From assembly GCA_012064385.1 (NCBI GenBank), contig QRDG01000352.1, positions 124,001 to 188,000 of the forward strand: a DNA stretch of 64,000 nucleotides, in the 5' to 3' direction. A program made the translations under genes and the position numbers. Numbering within the stretch: position 1 is the stretch's first letter; every line of letters starts with the position of its first letter. The stretch is from Puccinellia tenuiflora (Eukaryota > Streptophyta > Magnoliopsida > Poales > Poaceae). Positions 1-11,700 of this stretch are shown here, one piece after another. Below the pieces are notes generated by a model. That model did no database searches and was not told the origin of the DNA. It worked only from the letters and a program-made list of their open reading frames with translations.

Positions 1-1576
1 GCCACCGATGAGTGAAAACTGAACGGTTCGTCTCTTTTTTCCTCGTCCAGCGCAACTCGTTCTTCCCTAGTGCTCTTGTTTCTTCCAAGACGCACGCAAA
101 CAGAGAGGCGCTGCTAGGATTCCGCCTCGCCGCCCAACTCCGACGTCGTCCGGCGGCCCCGGGCGGAGCGCCGGCAGCCAGACACGACCCCTCCTTCCAT
201 TCCCCTGAACCGTCCCTTCCCACGCCTCCATCTCGCCCCTCACGAGCACCCGCCTCCCACAGCGACCTCCATCGTTCAGCTAGGACAGCCACAGGTGATG
301 CGCGCGGCATGGCGGATGTGGCCTCGGAGTGTACCTTGCGCTACCTTTTTGCCTTGCTCTCAGCCACAGCGCGTGCCGATGCGGTTGGTTAGCTGTGCTC
401 GTCCGGCACAGAACGCGTCTGCCTGTGCGGTTGATTCGCCATGCTCGTCCGGCCGGTCGGAACATGACTCAATTAAAGTTTAAACAGCTGATGCAATTTG
501 TGGCCTCGTAGATGCATAAGCAATCAATGGATCGAAGATGTTCCGCTCCGCTGGACTCTGTTTTTTTCTTTGCTACAGGATTTCATTGTTGCTTCTAACC
601 TGTTTGTGGAAATGCATGTACGAAGATGTATGTTTGTTCTATTAGCCCTCTATATAAAACATTAAGGACTGAAAAATTCTTCGCATAACCAACATTTTCA
701 TGTCTATCGGTGTACAAATTATTTTTCTATGGTCAATTAGCATATAAATAATCTCTTAGAAATTCGGGGATATGATAGACATTTTCTATCGAATACAAAG
801 TTGGAACAATTTTCAGCTTCTTCACAGTTGTCAGCTCACAGCTGTTTTCCCACAACTGATTTTTTCAGGAATCTACAGCTCAGTAGGAATGAGGAAACTT
901 GAGAACATATCTTCTTCTTTTTTTGAGAGTACAATTCCAATGTCCACTTAGTACTAACTGTAGGTCTAGGACTCCACATACAATGGACTCGCACTGATTC
1001 TAGAATCTCCACGGCGGTGACATGCAGCAGAGATAAGTTTGTCAATAGCCCTTTTCCTTGAAATCCTGGCTTTTGCAGCCCGGGGAATTTGGAAGCAAAG
1101 AAAGAATCTCCCCAGACCTTGTAGAATTTGCTGTCTGTTCTCACTGCCAAAAAGAAAGAAAAGACTCGCAGATATTGTTTCAGTTGAAAATTGAAATCGG
1201 AGTAGCATAATAATACTAAAACAAATGTCATCACGCAATTTCCTTCCCGGTTGAAGATTTTATAGTGTTTGTCTTGTTGATTGGTAGATATAGCACACTC
1301 ATATGACCGAATAGCTAGCACACCATATTATAAACTGACTTTTTCCTGTACAAGATTCTAAGTTGTACAATATGTCTGTTAATTTTCCAAGATCTGAACG
1401 CTGATGATGCCTGTACATGGTGCATGCGAAGTGGCTAGCAGAAACACTGGTTATGCTAAATCATGCTATGCAGAGCCCCATCATAACATTATTATACAAA
1501 ATATATACATATAAGGATGTGCATCATCGACACGTAGTGATATCTTGAGAGAGGAACTGCATATTTGACATGGGAG
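1..1576. other. No supported gene; GC-rich then AT-rich flank
   Basis: The first ~470 bases are GC-rich and open in several frames, but none gives a recognisable protein and the longest frames lack a convincing ATG context. Bases ~480-1576 are AT-rich with scattered stops. The GC-rich part resembles a 5' leader of a grass gene or retroelement cut by the window edge. This is a guess from composition only. Confidence 0.4.
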
Positions 1577-1795
1577 TTTTTAATACTGTCGTTCGTTCGT
1601 CCAATCAAGGGAAAGGCAAAAACTAGTGATGAAGGAAGTCTGAAATCATCTTTGACGACGTACATGAAATAAACTAGCTATCCTAAACCGAGCCACTATC
1701 AAATCAAAGATTACTACTACTACTGTGCGAATACAGGATCAACAGCTAAATTATTGTTCAACCCTGAAGAAACCTCAGACTAGCTACGCCTAGGT
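1577..1795. repeat. Direct repeat copy 1 (diverged copy of 3849-4066)
   Basis: About 219 bases align base for base, with small indels, to 3849-4066. They share the segments around TTGACGACGTACATGAAA, ACTATCAAATCAAAGATTA and GTGCGAATACAGGATCAACA. Copy 2 is the 3' flank/3'UTR of the small minus-strand gene at 4083-4331. This copy sits upstream of the F-box gene without the coding part, so it is a truncated local duplication. Confidence 0.85.
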
Positions 1796-2168
1796 ACTGC
1801 CGTGGGTAGCTGCAGACTGGCTGACGTTGGTGCTCGCCATAGCGCCGCCGCACCCGCTCATATATAGCACCACGTAGCTGCCTACTATGGGATGTTTTCC
1901 TTATGGAAAGCCGAATATATATCAACAAATTAAGGTAGATTTAGGATGATTTGCTTTCCCACCTTAATAATTTCGTGTACAACACAAACTTGAATATACT
2001 ATATACAGAGACTACACGATTGCATCTGGATCTATATATATAGGCATAGAAACGTTGCCTCGTACTACCCCGTTCCGTTTCTCTTCTAACCGTTCCTAGC
2101 TAGCTAGGGTTCGATCGGTTCCACTCCGCCGCCACCCCAAACACATCGACGCTTTGTTCGATCCATGC

Positions 2169-3526
2169 ATGTCCACGGAGGTTGTCCCGATGCAGCGGCT
2201 ACCCGACGACCTGCTCGCCGACATCCTCCGCCGCACCTCACCGCGCAGCCTCGCCGCGTCCCGCTGCGTCTGCAATGCGTGGCGCGCCATCGTCGACGCG
2301 CGTCGGCTGCTCACGGACATCCCGCCCCACTCGTTGACCGGCATATTCGTGCACACCGCCTACGGTACGCTCCCAAAGTACTTCCCTCTCATGCCACCCA
2401 CCGACATCACCCCCTTGGACTACTTGGATACCGAGGACGTCACATGCTTGACGATCAAGAAACACTGCAACGGCCTCCTCTTGCTTGGGGATGACGAAGA
2501 GGTGAGGGTCCTTAATCCGGCCACGCGAGAGTGGGCGATGTTACCTCCTCCCCCTCCCATGTGCACGCCCGGCATGGAGTACACGTCTGATAGCGAAGAT
2601 CGTTGTTACATGGACCACCATGACCTATACCCTGTGTTTGATCCTACCGTGTCGCCGCACTATGAGGTCTTGTTGATCAAGCACGTTCCCTACATTTCGT
2701 TGCCTGGACTCTGGTATTGGGTGGAGCCTCACGTACTAGGAAGAGAATGGCCACCGTCGACATTTGTTTTGCTCGTCTTCTCCTCGAGGACGAATCGGTG
2801 GGAGCAGAGGCCTTTTGTGCGTGAAGGGGAGGCGCCACGGACCATTGGTTATCTGTTGGAGGACATGTCATTTGATTCCGATGCCGTGTACTGGCGCGGC
2901 ACACTTTACGTTCGGCGGAATGATATTGTCTTGAGGTACGTACGTAGTATTAATTTTGGTGCTTGCATCTTGGATACCACCTAGCTCGTGTTTTATGTTT
3001 TTACTTTTAATATAATACTTACTAGTTGTTTATATTTTGCAGAATTGCCTTATCAAGTAAAAAATACCAAGCAATTGAGGTGTCGAAATGCCTTCCGTAC
3101 CGCAATTGTTTAGGAAAGTCAGACAACGGTGTGTATTGCGCATGGATGGATGATCGTGACGGTCTTCAGGTTTGGCACCTTGATGAAGAAACGTGTGATC
3201 AGATAAGCTGGATATTGAAATGTGACGTCAATCTTCACCCTCTTCTAGAAAACTTCACCACAGACGTGCATTCTGCTAACTGTGATGAAGATGATGCTAC
3301 CGGGACCCAAGATGTGTGGAAACAATGCCGTATCAACTACTCTATACTTGCTTTTCATCCGAACGAAGAGATTGTCTTTATTCACACGCCTCTCAAAAGG
3401 GTAGTGGCCTATCATTTTGACAGCTTCAAGATTGAAGACTTGGGCTGCTTACCCATAGTCGATATATATAGTTCTTTTCCGTACACACCATGTCGGATGA
3501 AATTTTTGAAGCCGGATGTGGCTTAA
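2169..3526 (+). CDS. F-box protein, two exons
   Basis: The exons are 2169-2935 and 3043-3526. The donor is GTACGT at 2936 and the acceptor ...TTTTGCAG ends at 3042. The phase-2 junction restores an Arg codon and gives about 416 aa ending in TAA. An in-frame ATG at 2154 would add five residues; 2169 was preferred because it starts the usual short leader before the F-box. Residues ~8-48 form an F-box (LPDDLLADILRRTSPRSL, then a conserved W in CNAWRAIV). The remainder resembles the F-box-associated beta-propeller-like region of grass F-box proteins, with phrases such as VRVLNPATREW. F-box proteins dock targets to SKP1-CUL1 ubiquitin ligases; the target here is unknown. F-box families are large in grasses, so orthology cannot be claimed. 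The gene has no visible disruption. Confidence 0.85.
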
Positions 3527-3848
3527 TAAAAAAATACCATCTGTATCCGTACCATATTTAAATAGTTCATGTTCATTAGGAAATTGTTTTCCTTCTGTTA
3601 TGATATGGCGAGCAGGCGTAATCTATCCCCATATATTTTCAACGTTTCTAATCTATAGTAGGACGACACGCGATTAGAAAAGGAAGTTGCTTAACCATGG
3701 TGATATTTTGTCCTCCAATTGGTGGAGCCAGACACTCGGCATCAATCCACATCCGGTTGAAAGCGACCCAAGGAAACAGGAAATATCATAGTACTGTGCT
3801 TCCTCTACAATCATGGAGTGATTAACCTACCCACGAAAACTGATGAAG

Positions 3849-4066
3849 TTCTTAATACTGCCGCTCGTACGTCCAATCAAGGAAAAGGCAAAAACTGATG
3901 AAGCAAGCAAGTCTGAAACCATCCTTGACGACGTACATGAAAGAAACTACCCTAAACCCACTATCAAATCAAAGATTACTACTACTATTGTGCGAATACA
4001 GGATCAACAGCTAATTAATTATTCAACCCGGCCTGAAGAAACCTCAACTACCCCCTACGCCTAGGT
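3849..4066. repeat. Direct repeat copy 2 (3' flank of the 4083-4331 gene)
   Basis: This partner of 1577-1795 lies directly downstream of the stop codon of the small minus-strand gene, so it probably contains that gene's 3'UTR. The two copies bracket the F-box gene. They differ by scattered substitutions and small indels, so the duplication is not recent. Confidence 0.85.
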
Positions 4067-4082
4067 TCATTGGTTCATTCAG

Positions 4083-4331
4083 CTAGCAGCGGTCGACGAT
4101 GGTCTTGATGGCGCCGATGTTGGGCTCGCCGAAGAGCGAGACGCCCTGGCGCGTCCGCAGCGTGGCGTACTCGCCGGCGGCGCGGGCCTTGCTCTTGAGG
4201 GCCGCCCAGTACCGCGCGGCCTCTGCGAACCTGAATGGCGCCTGCTCCTTCTCCTCCGTCGCCGCCGCCTTCAGCCTGGCCAGCTCCTCCGCCGCTCCCA
4301 TTGGAACCGCGTCTGCCGCCTTGCTCTCCAT
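4083..4331 (-). CDS. Small conserved-type plant protein, 82 aa, unknown function
   Basis: The single-exon minus-strand frame starts at the ATG at 4331 (MESKAADAVPMG) and stops at 4083. It is rich in Ala and charged residues in its first half (EELARLKAAATEEKEQAP, probable helix). The C-terminal part is more distinctive, containing ARYWAALKSKARAAGEYATL and then GVSLFGEPNIGAIKTIVDRC. There is no signal peptide or membrane segment. Upstream, a TATAAG lies on the minus strand near 4457-4463, about 125 bases before the ATG, which fits a real transcript. It is divergent from the gene at 4798. I do not recognise a named family. High third-position GC and the promoter support a gene rather than a chance frame. 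Confidence 0.7.
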   Translation of the reverse strand: MESKAADAVPMGAAEELARLKAAATEEKEQAPFRFAEAARYWAALKSKARAAGEYATLRTRQGVSLFGEPNIGAIKTIVDRC

Positions 4332-4797
4332 CGCCAATGGCCGGCCGAGATTGATCGAAGCTGCTGGAAGAGTTTGTGTATGTAGAGATGGAATTTGTCA
4401 ATCGAGTCAAGAAGATGATGTGTGGCTTCCTGCTGCTACGTACGGTGGTGTTGCGCTTATAGGAAGGAGGAGGGGTTGTTTTCTTGGGAAGAAAGCTCGC
4501 GGCTTGGAGCAGGGGACAAGAAACGCAAAGTGAAGTTGGTGTTCCAATCCAGTTCAGAGAGAGAAAAGAGGGATCAGTCCCGATCCGGGCAGGAGAAGGT
4601 TCTCGAACGTTCTTTCTTTCTTTTCCCCTACTCCAAGCCAGGCACGCAGCCTCCTCCCCACGCCTCCCTCCTGGTACTACATATAAGCAGGCACCTCCAG
4701 CCTCCAGGGCACCAAAGCAACATCCATCTCTTTCTTCTCGAGTCGGCACACAACCAACCAAGTTTTGGTTTTCGATTCTCAGTTTAGCGTTTTCGTG
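4332..4797. promoter_or_regulatory. Shared (bidirectional) promoter region
   Basis: This 466-bp interval lies between two divergent start codons. On the plus strand ATATAAGC at 4681-4688 lies ~110 bases before the ATG at 4798. On the minus strand CCTATAAGC at about 4463-4455 precedes the ATG at 4331. Both spacings leave ordinary plant 5'UTRs. Co-regulation of the two small genes is an inference. Confidence 0.6.
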
Positions 4798-5082
4798 ATG
4801 GAGAACAACAAGGGATCGGCGGCGGCGGCGGGGCAGGAGACCGGCAAGGAGGCGGCGGCGCCGGCGGAGTGCTTCAAGAGGGCGACGGTGGCGGAGGACG
4901 CGACGTTCGTGGAGGCGGCCAAGGAGCAGCTCAAGGTGTTCACGGAGGCGCCCATGGAGGAGCACTGGTCCTGCTTCAAGAACACGGTGCGCTCCATGCT
5001 CCCCGACGCCCCCGCGCTCTTCGGCGGCGGCGGCGCCAAGGACAAGGATGCGCCCGCGCCAACCTCCGTCGAGTCGCAGTAG
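4798..5082 (+). CDS. Small conserved-type plant protein, 94 aa, unknown function
   Basis: The single exon starts with ATG at 4798 (MENNKGSAAAAG) and ends with TAG at 5082. The N-terminal ~25 residues are low-complexity Ala/Gly/Glu. The central part (ECFKRATVAEDATFVEAA, then LKVFTEAPMEEHWSCF and KNTVRSML) looks like a folded helical segment. The C-terminus is Gly/Lys/Asp-rich and probably disordered. There is no targeting signal. A TATA box sits ~110 bases upstream. A following (TTA)n tract at ~5117-5131 lies in the likely 3'UTR. I cannot assign a family or function. Its divergent partner is at 4083-4331. Confidence 0.75.
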   Translation: MENNKGSAAAAGQETGKEAAAPAECFKRATVAEDATFVEAAKEQLKVFTEAPMEEHWSCFKNTVRSMLPDAPALFGGGGAKDKDAPAPTSVESQ

Positions 5083-5759
5083 ATGATCTTGATTGCCTAC
5101 GGTTTTTACTGCTATATTATTATTATTATTACGCTGTTAGGATGATGATGATGAGGAGCTGGTAATTCTAGCTGCAAGATGAAGAACTGTATAAACATCT
5201 GTGCGGTTTTATTTGTGGATTTTGAGTACGCCTTGTTTGATTGAACTTTTCCTTGCATATATAGTTTTAAAGTGATTGTAGAATTTTGACGATCATGCCT
5301 GCTTAGTTTTCCTGCATAAATTTGTTTTGCAGTCCCCTGATTAGTGTAGAATTCCGTCTTGGTATCTTAAAACCACTGTTGAACACTGCTTAATTTGGTG
5401 CTTACCAAATCAACACTGAATAACAGATCTGCCTCATTATTCAACATGGTACAGATTTCATCACGTCCATAAAGTTTACCAGGGATTAGATACATATTAC
5501 CGAGCCGACGAGCCACATCAGTTGATCTACATCTTGATGAAGAACGGGGTGGGTAAACCTACCTCCTTTTTGCCCCCCACCCAAACTATCTCTACTTAAT
5601 TCCTAGACTAAATTCGGCACATCACAATGTTAATCAAGGGAATTAACCAACGCTAATAACAGCTCTCTCGGCGGTTAATAAATACTATACGTGAGCTGCT
5701 ACAACAAATAAGGATGTAACAAACGCAAACAGTCGGAGCTTTGCCCCCAGCTGTTGGCA
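5083..5759. other. Intergenic; 3' flanks of converging genes
   Basis: The interval contains the likely 3'UTR of the 4798 gene, including a short TTA microsatellite, and the 3'UTR of the ELF6-type gene on the other strand. No further gene or repeat was recognised. Confidence 0.6.
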
Positions 5760-8700
5760 TCAATGGTGATTAAACTTCCTCCGATGGCGGCTGTAGTCCG
5801 AGACGTACCGGAACCGCTGCCCACAGCCGGCGCACCCGTAGGGGCGCTCCCCCGTGTGGACCCTCATGTGCTCCGTCTGCGCCCACGCCCACTTGAAGGT
5901 CATCCCACAGCCCTCCCAGGGGCACCGGAAGGGCCGCTCATCACAGTGGACGCGCTGGTGACGCCGCAGATACTTGTGCGACCCGAAGCGCTTGCCACAC
6001 GTCTCGTCCGTGCAGATGTTGCGCAGGTGCGCGCGGAGGTCGGCCTTGCTCTCGAACGCCATGTCGCAGGACTCGATGTCGCACCGGAACAGCTCCACCA
6101 CCTCAGTTCTCTTGCGCTTGGTTGTGGCCAAAGAAGGAGGTTTTGTTGCGGTCTCGGTTTGTGACGCCGATGTCTCTTCGGTTGCTGCGGGCTTGTTGTT
6201 AGACCTTGGTCTCAGGCTCTCGCATGGGGAGCGGGAGAAGCTCCCGAGACTCTGTGAACTGTCAGTGTTTAGGAGTAGCTCAGATTCCCTCTTTCTTTTG
6301 CGCTTGGGCTTGCGCCTGACGTAGCATATGATGTTTGCTCTTTTTGAGCCTCCAATGCTTCTAGAGACTATGTCTGGTTGATATTTTCTTGGTGCACCTG
6401 AGTTTTTATTTGCTGAAATGTCCAGTGTTCCTGTGCTATCCTTCAGACCGTGGCAGTTCCAGACACCAACTTCTTCAGCATTTTCTCGTTTGACATGTAG
6501 TTCAGGGTGCTGCCCCTTGCATGAAAGAGATGCTCCAGCAGAAGAGCTAGACGTCCCTACAACCTCATCATCTTGCGTAACATCGTCTGCAGAGTGGCTG
6601 CTAGCAAGCGTCATTAATGTCAAGGAGGCATTGTCAACCTCATCTTTTCCACCAACATCTGCTAGCACAGACTCTTCCGCTAAAATTCCAAGTAAAATAT
6701 CGAGAGAGTCCGACTCTGCAGGAACTGAATTTCCATTTTCTCCAGAGATGGCTGTCGTTGGAGCAGCTTGCACGCCTTCGGCCTGGACACCATAATGGCT
6801 AGTACCAGCCTCTACTGGTTCTAAAACACCAATTGGTATTTCTGGGTTACGTATTGCCTTCGACTCACCGCTCACCAAATCATGAGCAACCGATGACGGT
6901 TCAGCAGAACAACAAACATCAGTGGAGGCAAGGCAGCCGATGCGCAAACTGAATTGTCTGTCAACACTAGAAATCATCTCATCACAGCTTGATTTTCGTG
7001 TCACAAGATCAGCACCAAGATGATATGGCTCAGGTAGATCACCAGTTGAAGATTTATTAGCTTTCAGTACAGTGTCAGAACAGTTAGATGTCTTAGCGCA
7101 ATTCACCTCATTTTCAGGGGTTGCTGATACTGTGGCCAAGTTTCTGTCAGCATCATTACAAAGCTCAATGTTATCCTGCTCTTGTTGAACTTCCAGGAGT
7201 TTATCTTTGCACTCTGAAGTGACATTATAGGAATCTATCATTTCATGATTGCTGCTAGCTTCTGCAGTCATACTTTCGCTGACAAGGAACTGCTGTACAG
7301 ACATACTCGCAGAACTAGTCAGCTCATCTGACTGGACGCACTGCTGTCCAATGGTAAAGGCATCTGACACCGCAGGTGGATCCTGAGAATTGATTGAACA
7401 ATTTGAATCATCACAGGTGCTAACACTTACTGGACCTTCACAAACCTGATGCATCATTGGATATTCAGCTAAGGCAACGGGAATATCGTCAGCTTCTTGC
7501 AGCCTACTTGGCTGCAGGGGCGCAGCTTGTTCAACAGTTAGCTGTTTTTTGCCATTCTCGTCAGCATTTCCAGAAGCGCCAATCATAGTCTTTGTAACTG
7601 CAGGGTTAGCTTCCTCAGGAGTTACTGTGGCATTATGACTGGAAACATAACCAACAACCCTGTATGAGGTTCGTGTTTTCCTGCAGAGCCATTTGAGATT
7701 TGGAACAACAGAAACAGGTGCAGAAGGCTTATCTGTGATATCTAATCTGTTCCAAAAGGATAAAGGAGGTTGCTCTTGACTCCCTGGTGCTTCTTTCCGA
7801 AGCTTCGCAAAATATTTCATGTTTAGACCCATCTGTGATGTCCAATCTCTTCCATCTTCCGGATACCCCTCATCATCAATTGAAGTGTTGATTAGATGTA
7901 GATCAGATTTGGATGCATTTGCAAGTGGAACATCTTTACAGTCAAACTGAAACTCGATTTCCTCAGCAATTGATATTGCAAGTGCTTTTAGCTTGGTGTA
8001 ATCTGCAAAATATTAAAGGGAAAATTAAACTTCAAGAAATACACCAATCAAAAAGAGCAGTTAATATGTCTAAAATTGGTTCCGGATCATGATTCAGAAC
8101 ATGAGCTCAAGAAAGGTGTTTGGACGGAAGCAAAAGGTCCCAGCTAGGATCATTTGTATGCAGCTGCAATTAGCTCATTCTGGTCACCAAATATGGAAAT
8201 GTGGGGCAAGTGCTCCAGGATTGCTCTTTTTTTTCATACCGGAAAACTAGAGGGGAGTCCCCGACACTGGATTGCTCATGTTATGTGACGCACGTGTGGA
8301 ATCTTTCTTTTGACCTAAAGTCTGGACTTGGTGCCATAAACAGTTCGGATGACCCTTTTTACTACTTGACCTATACTCACTTGATCTATTCTCACTCTAT
8401 TACTTCACTGCATTAGTCTATACTGCTTTAAATAGCAACTAAAAGGAAGCTCATTTACATAAATATGATGGAGATAGATGATGCAATAAGAGCAGTCAAC
8501 TGAGATGTAATATGTCATTTACATAGATCGCAGATAGGACTGCTGCTAACTGCAAGCAGAGATCACTTGTGTAACCCTAGCCACGTCAACTAAACGACAC
8601 AGTTCAACTGTACAGGCTTAGTCTATCCTCGAAATGTATTTACTTTGTTCAATTAGTGAATTCAGTGCTCCGTCCTAGTACGGGGGGCTCCTGAACAAAA

Positions 8701-11700
8701 TCTACTGTATAGATTTACACACGTCAATATGACATAATAGTGTATTGTTTTTTGAGATTTGCTACTTGCAATTCCAAAATATCAGAGTTATTGTATTCAA
8801 CAATAGAAATATCAGCACTAATTTGCATGGTAATATTAAGAGCTTCTTCATTCTGAAACATATAACTTACTAATTGCACAGAAAATAAGTTGCACTGAAG
8901 GAGACAATCCAAATAATTGTAGCATGCATATTACTATAAAAAAAGGCTTCAACAGAACAAACATGATGACACAACACAAGTGTGTCAAAAGAGGAGTAAC
9001 TGATTTCAAATCCAGTGTGAAGGATCAGCCAACATGCCTTAGGCGTCAGCAATCAAAAAGAATATGAGGACAAAAGAAGTTAGCGTTATAACCTACCTGA
9101 ATGGCAAATGATGAGAGCATGTGCACCACCTTTGCCTTCAAGCAACTCCTCGATCTCGAGGGCATGCTGCAAGCAAAAGATTCGTGGTCGTACAAATGCA
9201 GAAGTTATATTCCAACTTCCGGCACAACTTTCTACAGCTTGCACATCAATGTCACCTCTGCCAGTTTGTTCACTCGATTCTGTACCAAAACCATCACTCA
9301 ATATTTTCGTCTCGGTTGCCTCTGAGTTAATGCACGGGTGAAGGGTATTTTCACTGCTGCAAGAATGTGAACTATTACTATGAGGCAGCAGGGGTCTATC
9401 AAGTTCCTTATCTGTGAAATAAACGCAAGCTTTATGTGATTTCCCATTCTGATGAATGAAATTTGCCTGTTCCACAGGGTTGGAAGGTCTACTGGCAATA
9501 AATGGACGTCCTGATAAATAAGGAGAAACCTTTGTCAAATTTTCAGACATGCAAGAAAAATAGCCATATCATTGTGGCTGAACCTGAAATGCAAAAGATG
9601 GAAAAGTACAAGAAAATATCTTCAATAAACAAGCAAGGATACATATCTGTATTTGGAAATATGTGCATGTTGGTAATAAAAATCAAAGGAACAATGGGGA
9701 AAGAAGTTCAGTAATGTGTCAATGTATCACCAGCAAAATCAGAAGAAGAAAAATTCTAGCCAAGAAGTAATATTATGAAGGTAAATTTTGTTTTGTTTTA
9801 ATTAGGTTGACAATGTGCACCGTATAATAAATAATTTAACTTACAATGAAATTAATAATAAAAGTAGCATAGCCCATTTGTGAATCTCTATTCATCCATA
9901 CCCATATAAAGTGTAGGGTGCTAAAATCATGTCCAAAAGATAAATTCAAGGATGCTAAAGATTCAGTCCCACTCAGGTTTATAATATAAGAGAAAAAGAT
10001 TGGCAAGCTGCTGCTCATTGCTCACACTAGAACAAGAACAAAGAGAAGCACTAACAATGAGAATACAGTTCTAAATCGAAAATATCTGCATCACTAGATA
10101 ATATGGTTATGGTTCACTTATTTCCTGCACCCGTAAGAAAGCTTGGGAAGTAAGAAAGGTACCTGAATTGCTATGATCAGGAGAACATGGAGGTATATTT
10201 GAATGGTTCTCTTTTTCACAATTCAGCTTCAATCTTTCCCTATCAACAAGGGACATCTCTTCCAATGCTTTTTGGGAGGGTTGTAAAATTGCCATAAATG
10301 GGAAGCCAAGAATTCCACAGGCAACGCAAGTCAATGAGCCAGAATCAATGCTTAAATCGAAAGGCAGGTCACTCTCATCATCAGTGTCTGTATCAAGTTT
10401 TTGCCCCTCAGAAGCAGACATAGCATGGGACGATTTGGTATCCATAGACATGCATTTAGGTTGTATCGCAGCCATATGTACAATACCATCAGATGAACCG
10501 TTTTCTTCAGGGATAGATTCAATACTGTGACCATCATCAGCTTTCCCAGGAGCATTTGGGCCAGAGGAGCAGGAATGTAGAGCAGTAGAAGATGGCAGCA
10601 AGTCAGGCTCCCATAGAACAGCATTAGCAATTAATTTCTTTTTGAGAAAAGAATACAGAAGCTCATTTTCACTAATCATATCCTGTAAAAATTCCTGTTT
10701 GACCAGTAGTTCCCTATCTTCTTTTCTCCGGTCTCTCAAACGAGAGGTTCGAATTCCATACAATAATTCTCTAGGGGTTCTGAAATTAAAACAGTCCACT
10801 AGATTCAAAGTTATGAATGATAAACATAATAAGCATTTGGCAAACTTATGTTTCTCATATGGACACCAAGAGCACCACAGATAAGCATGACTAAATTTGT
10901 AACTATACCATGAAGGCCATGAGAACCAGGGATAACGATTATATTCTACAGCATGTGTGATTCTTCTGTTCAATTTTCTTTCGGGAACAAAGCCTGGCTC
11001 GATTGGTGGGGGTGTGCCAGCACCAACTCATCAACCAGTGTTCGACTCTCTTGGGCAGAATTATTTCCACGAAGACTGGTGCCTTGGTCGTTTTTCATTA
11101 AGAAGTGCCAACAGGTGCTAGTCCTTCGTTGCTCGGTGTTACATATACATTTTTTTCTTAACCAATAATTGCCCAGCACAGGAGGTCATTAATCATGATT
11201 CTCTCCAACATAACTAGAACCATATTTTTTTTACAAACAGGAACACGAAAATCCCAGTAAGTATAAAATAAAGGTGCTGACATTGTTAACGTGGGGAAAT
11301 GTGGCTAGCTTCCCAAGAGAAATTGGTGTGTTAATGGAGCTTAGGACACTATCATTGATAGTTTTCCTGCATTCTGTTTTGCTGAAGAAATTTTCAACTT
11401 TATTTTTCATGTTTAATTCAGGCAAGATACAAGCAAATACACTATCGTCGTATGGTATTAATGATTTCAATATGTATTATTTGTCCACTTACATATGAAT
11501 CCCAAGAAACTATCTAAGTGTTACCTTCAACCATGTTATCTCATCTATTTCAAAGAGTGGAATGCTAATGATAATTTAAACTATCTTAAATTTATAGAAA
11601 CAAAGGCCAAAAACTTACTAACTTTATCATTAAAAACCACTATTTAATAATAACATCTGAACTAGCATACATTGCCCAACTCAATTTACAATTTATGTTA

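Noticed and set aside
12..511. Several GC-rich open frames at the left edge
   Set aside because: They overlap on both strands, lack a good ATG context and known motifs, and look like composition-driven openness.
836..1321. 161-residue minus-strand frame
   Set aside because: AT-rich, no recognisable domain, no promoter or splice context; probably chance.
4075..4965. 296-residue minus-strand frame across the divergent promoter
   Set aside because: It runs through both small genes and the promoter in a low-complexity Arg/Gly-rich phase with no motif.
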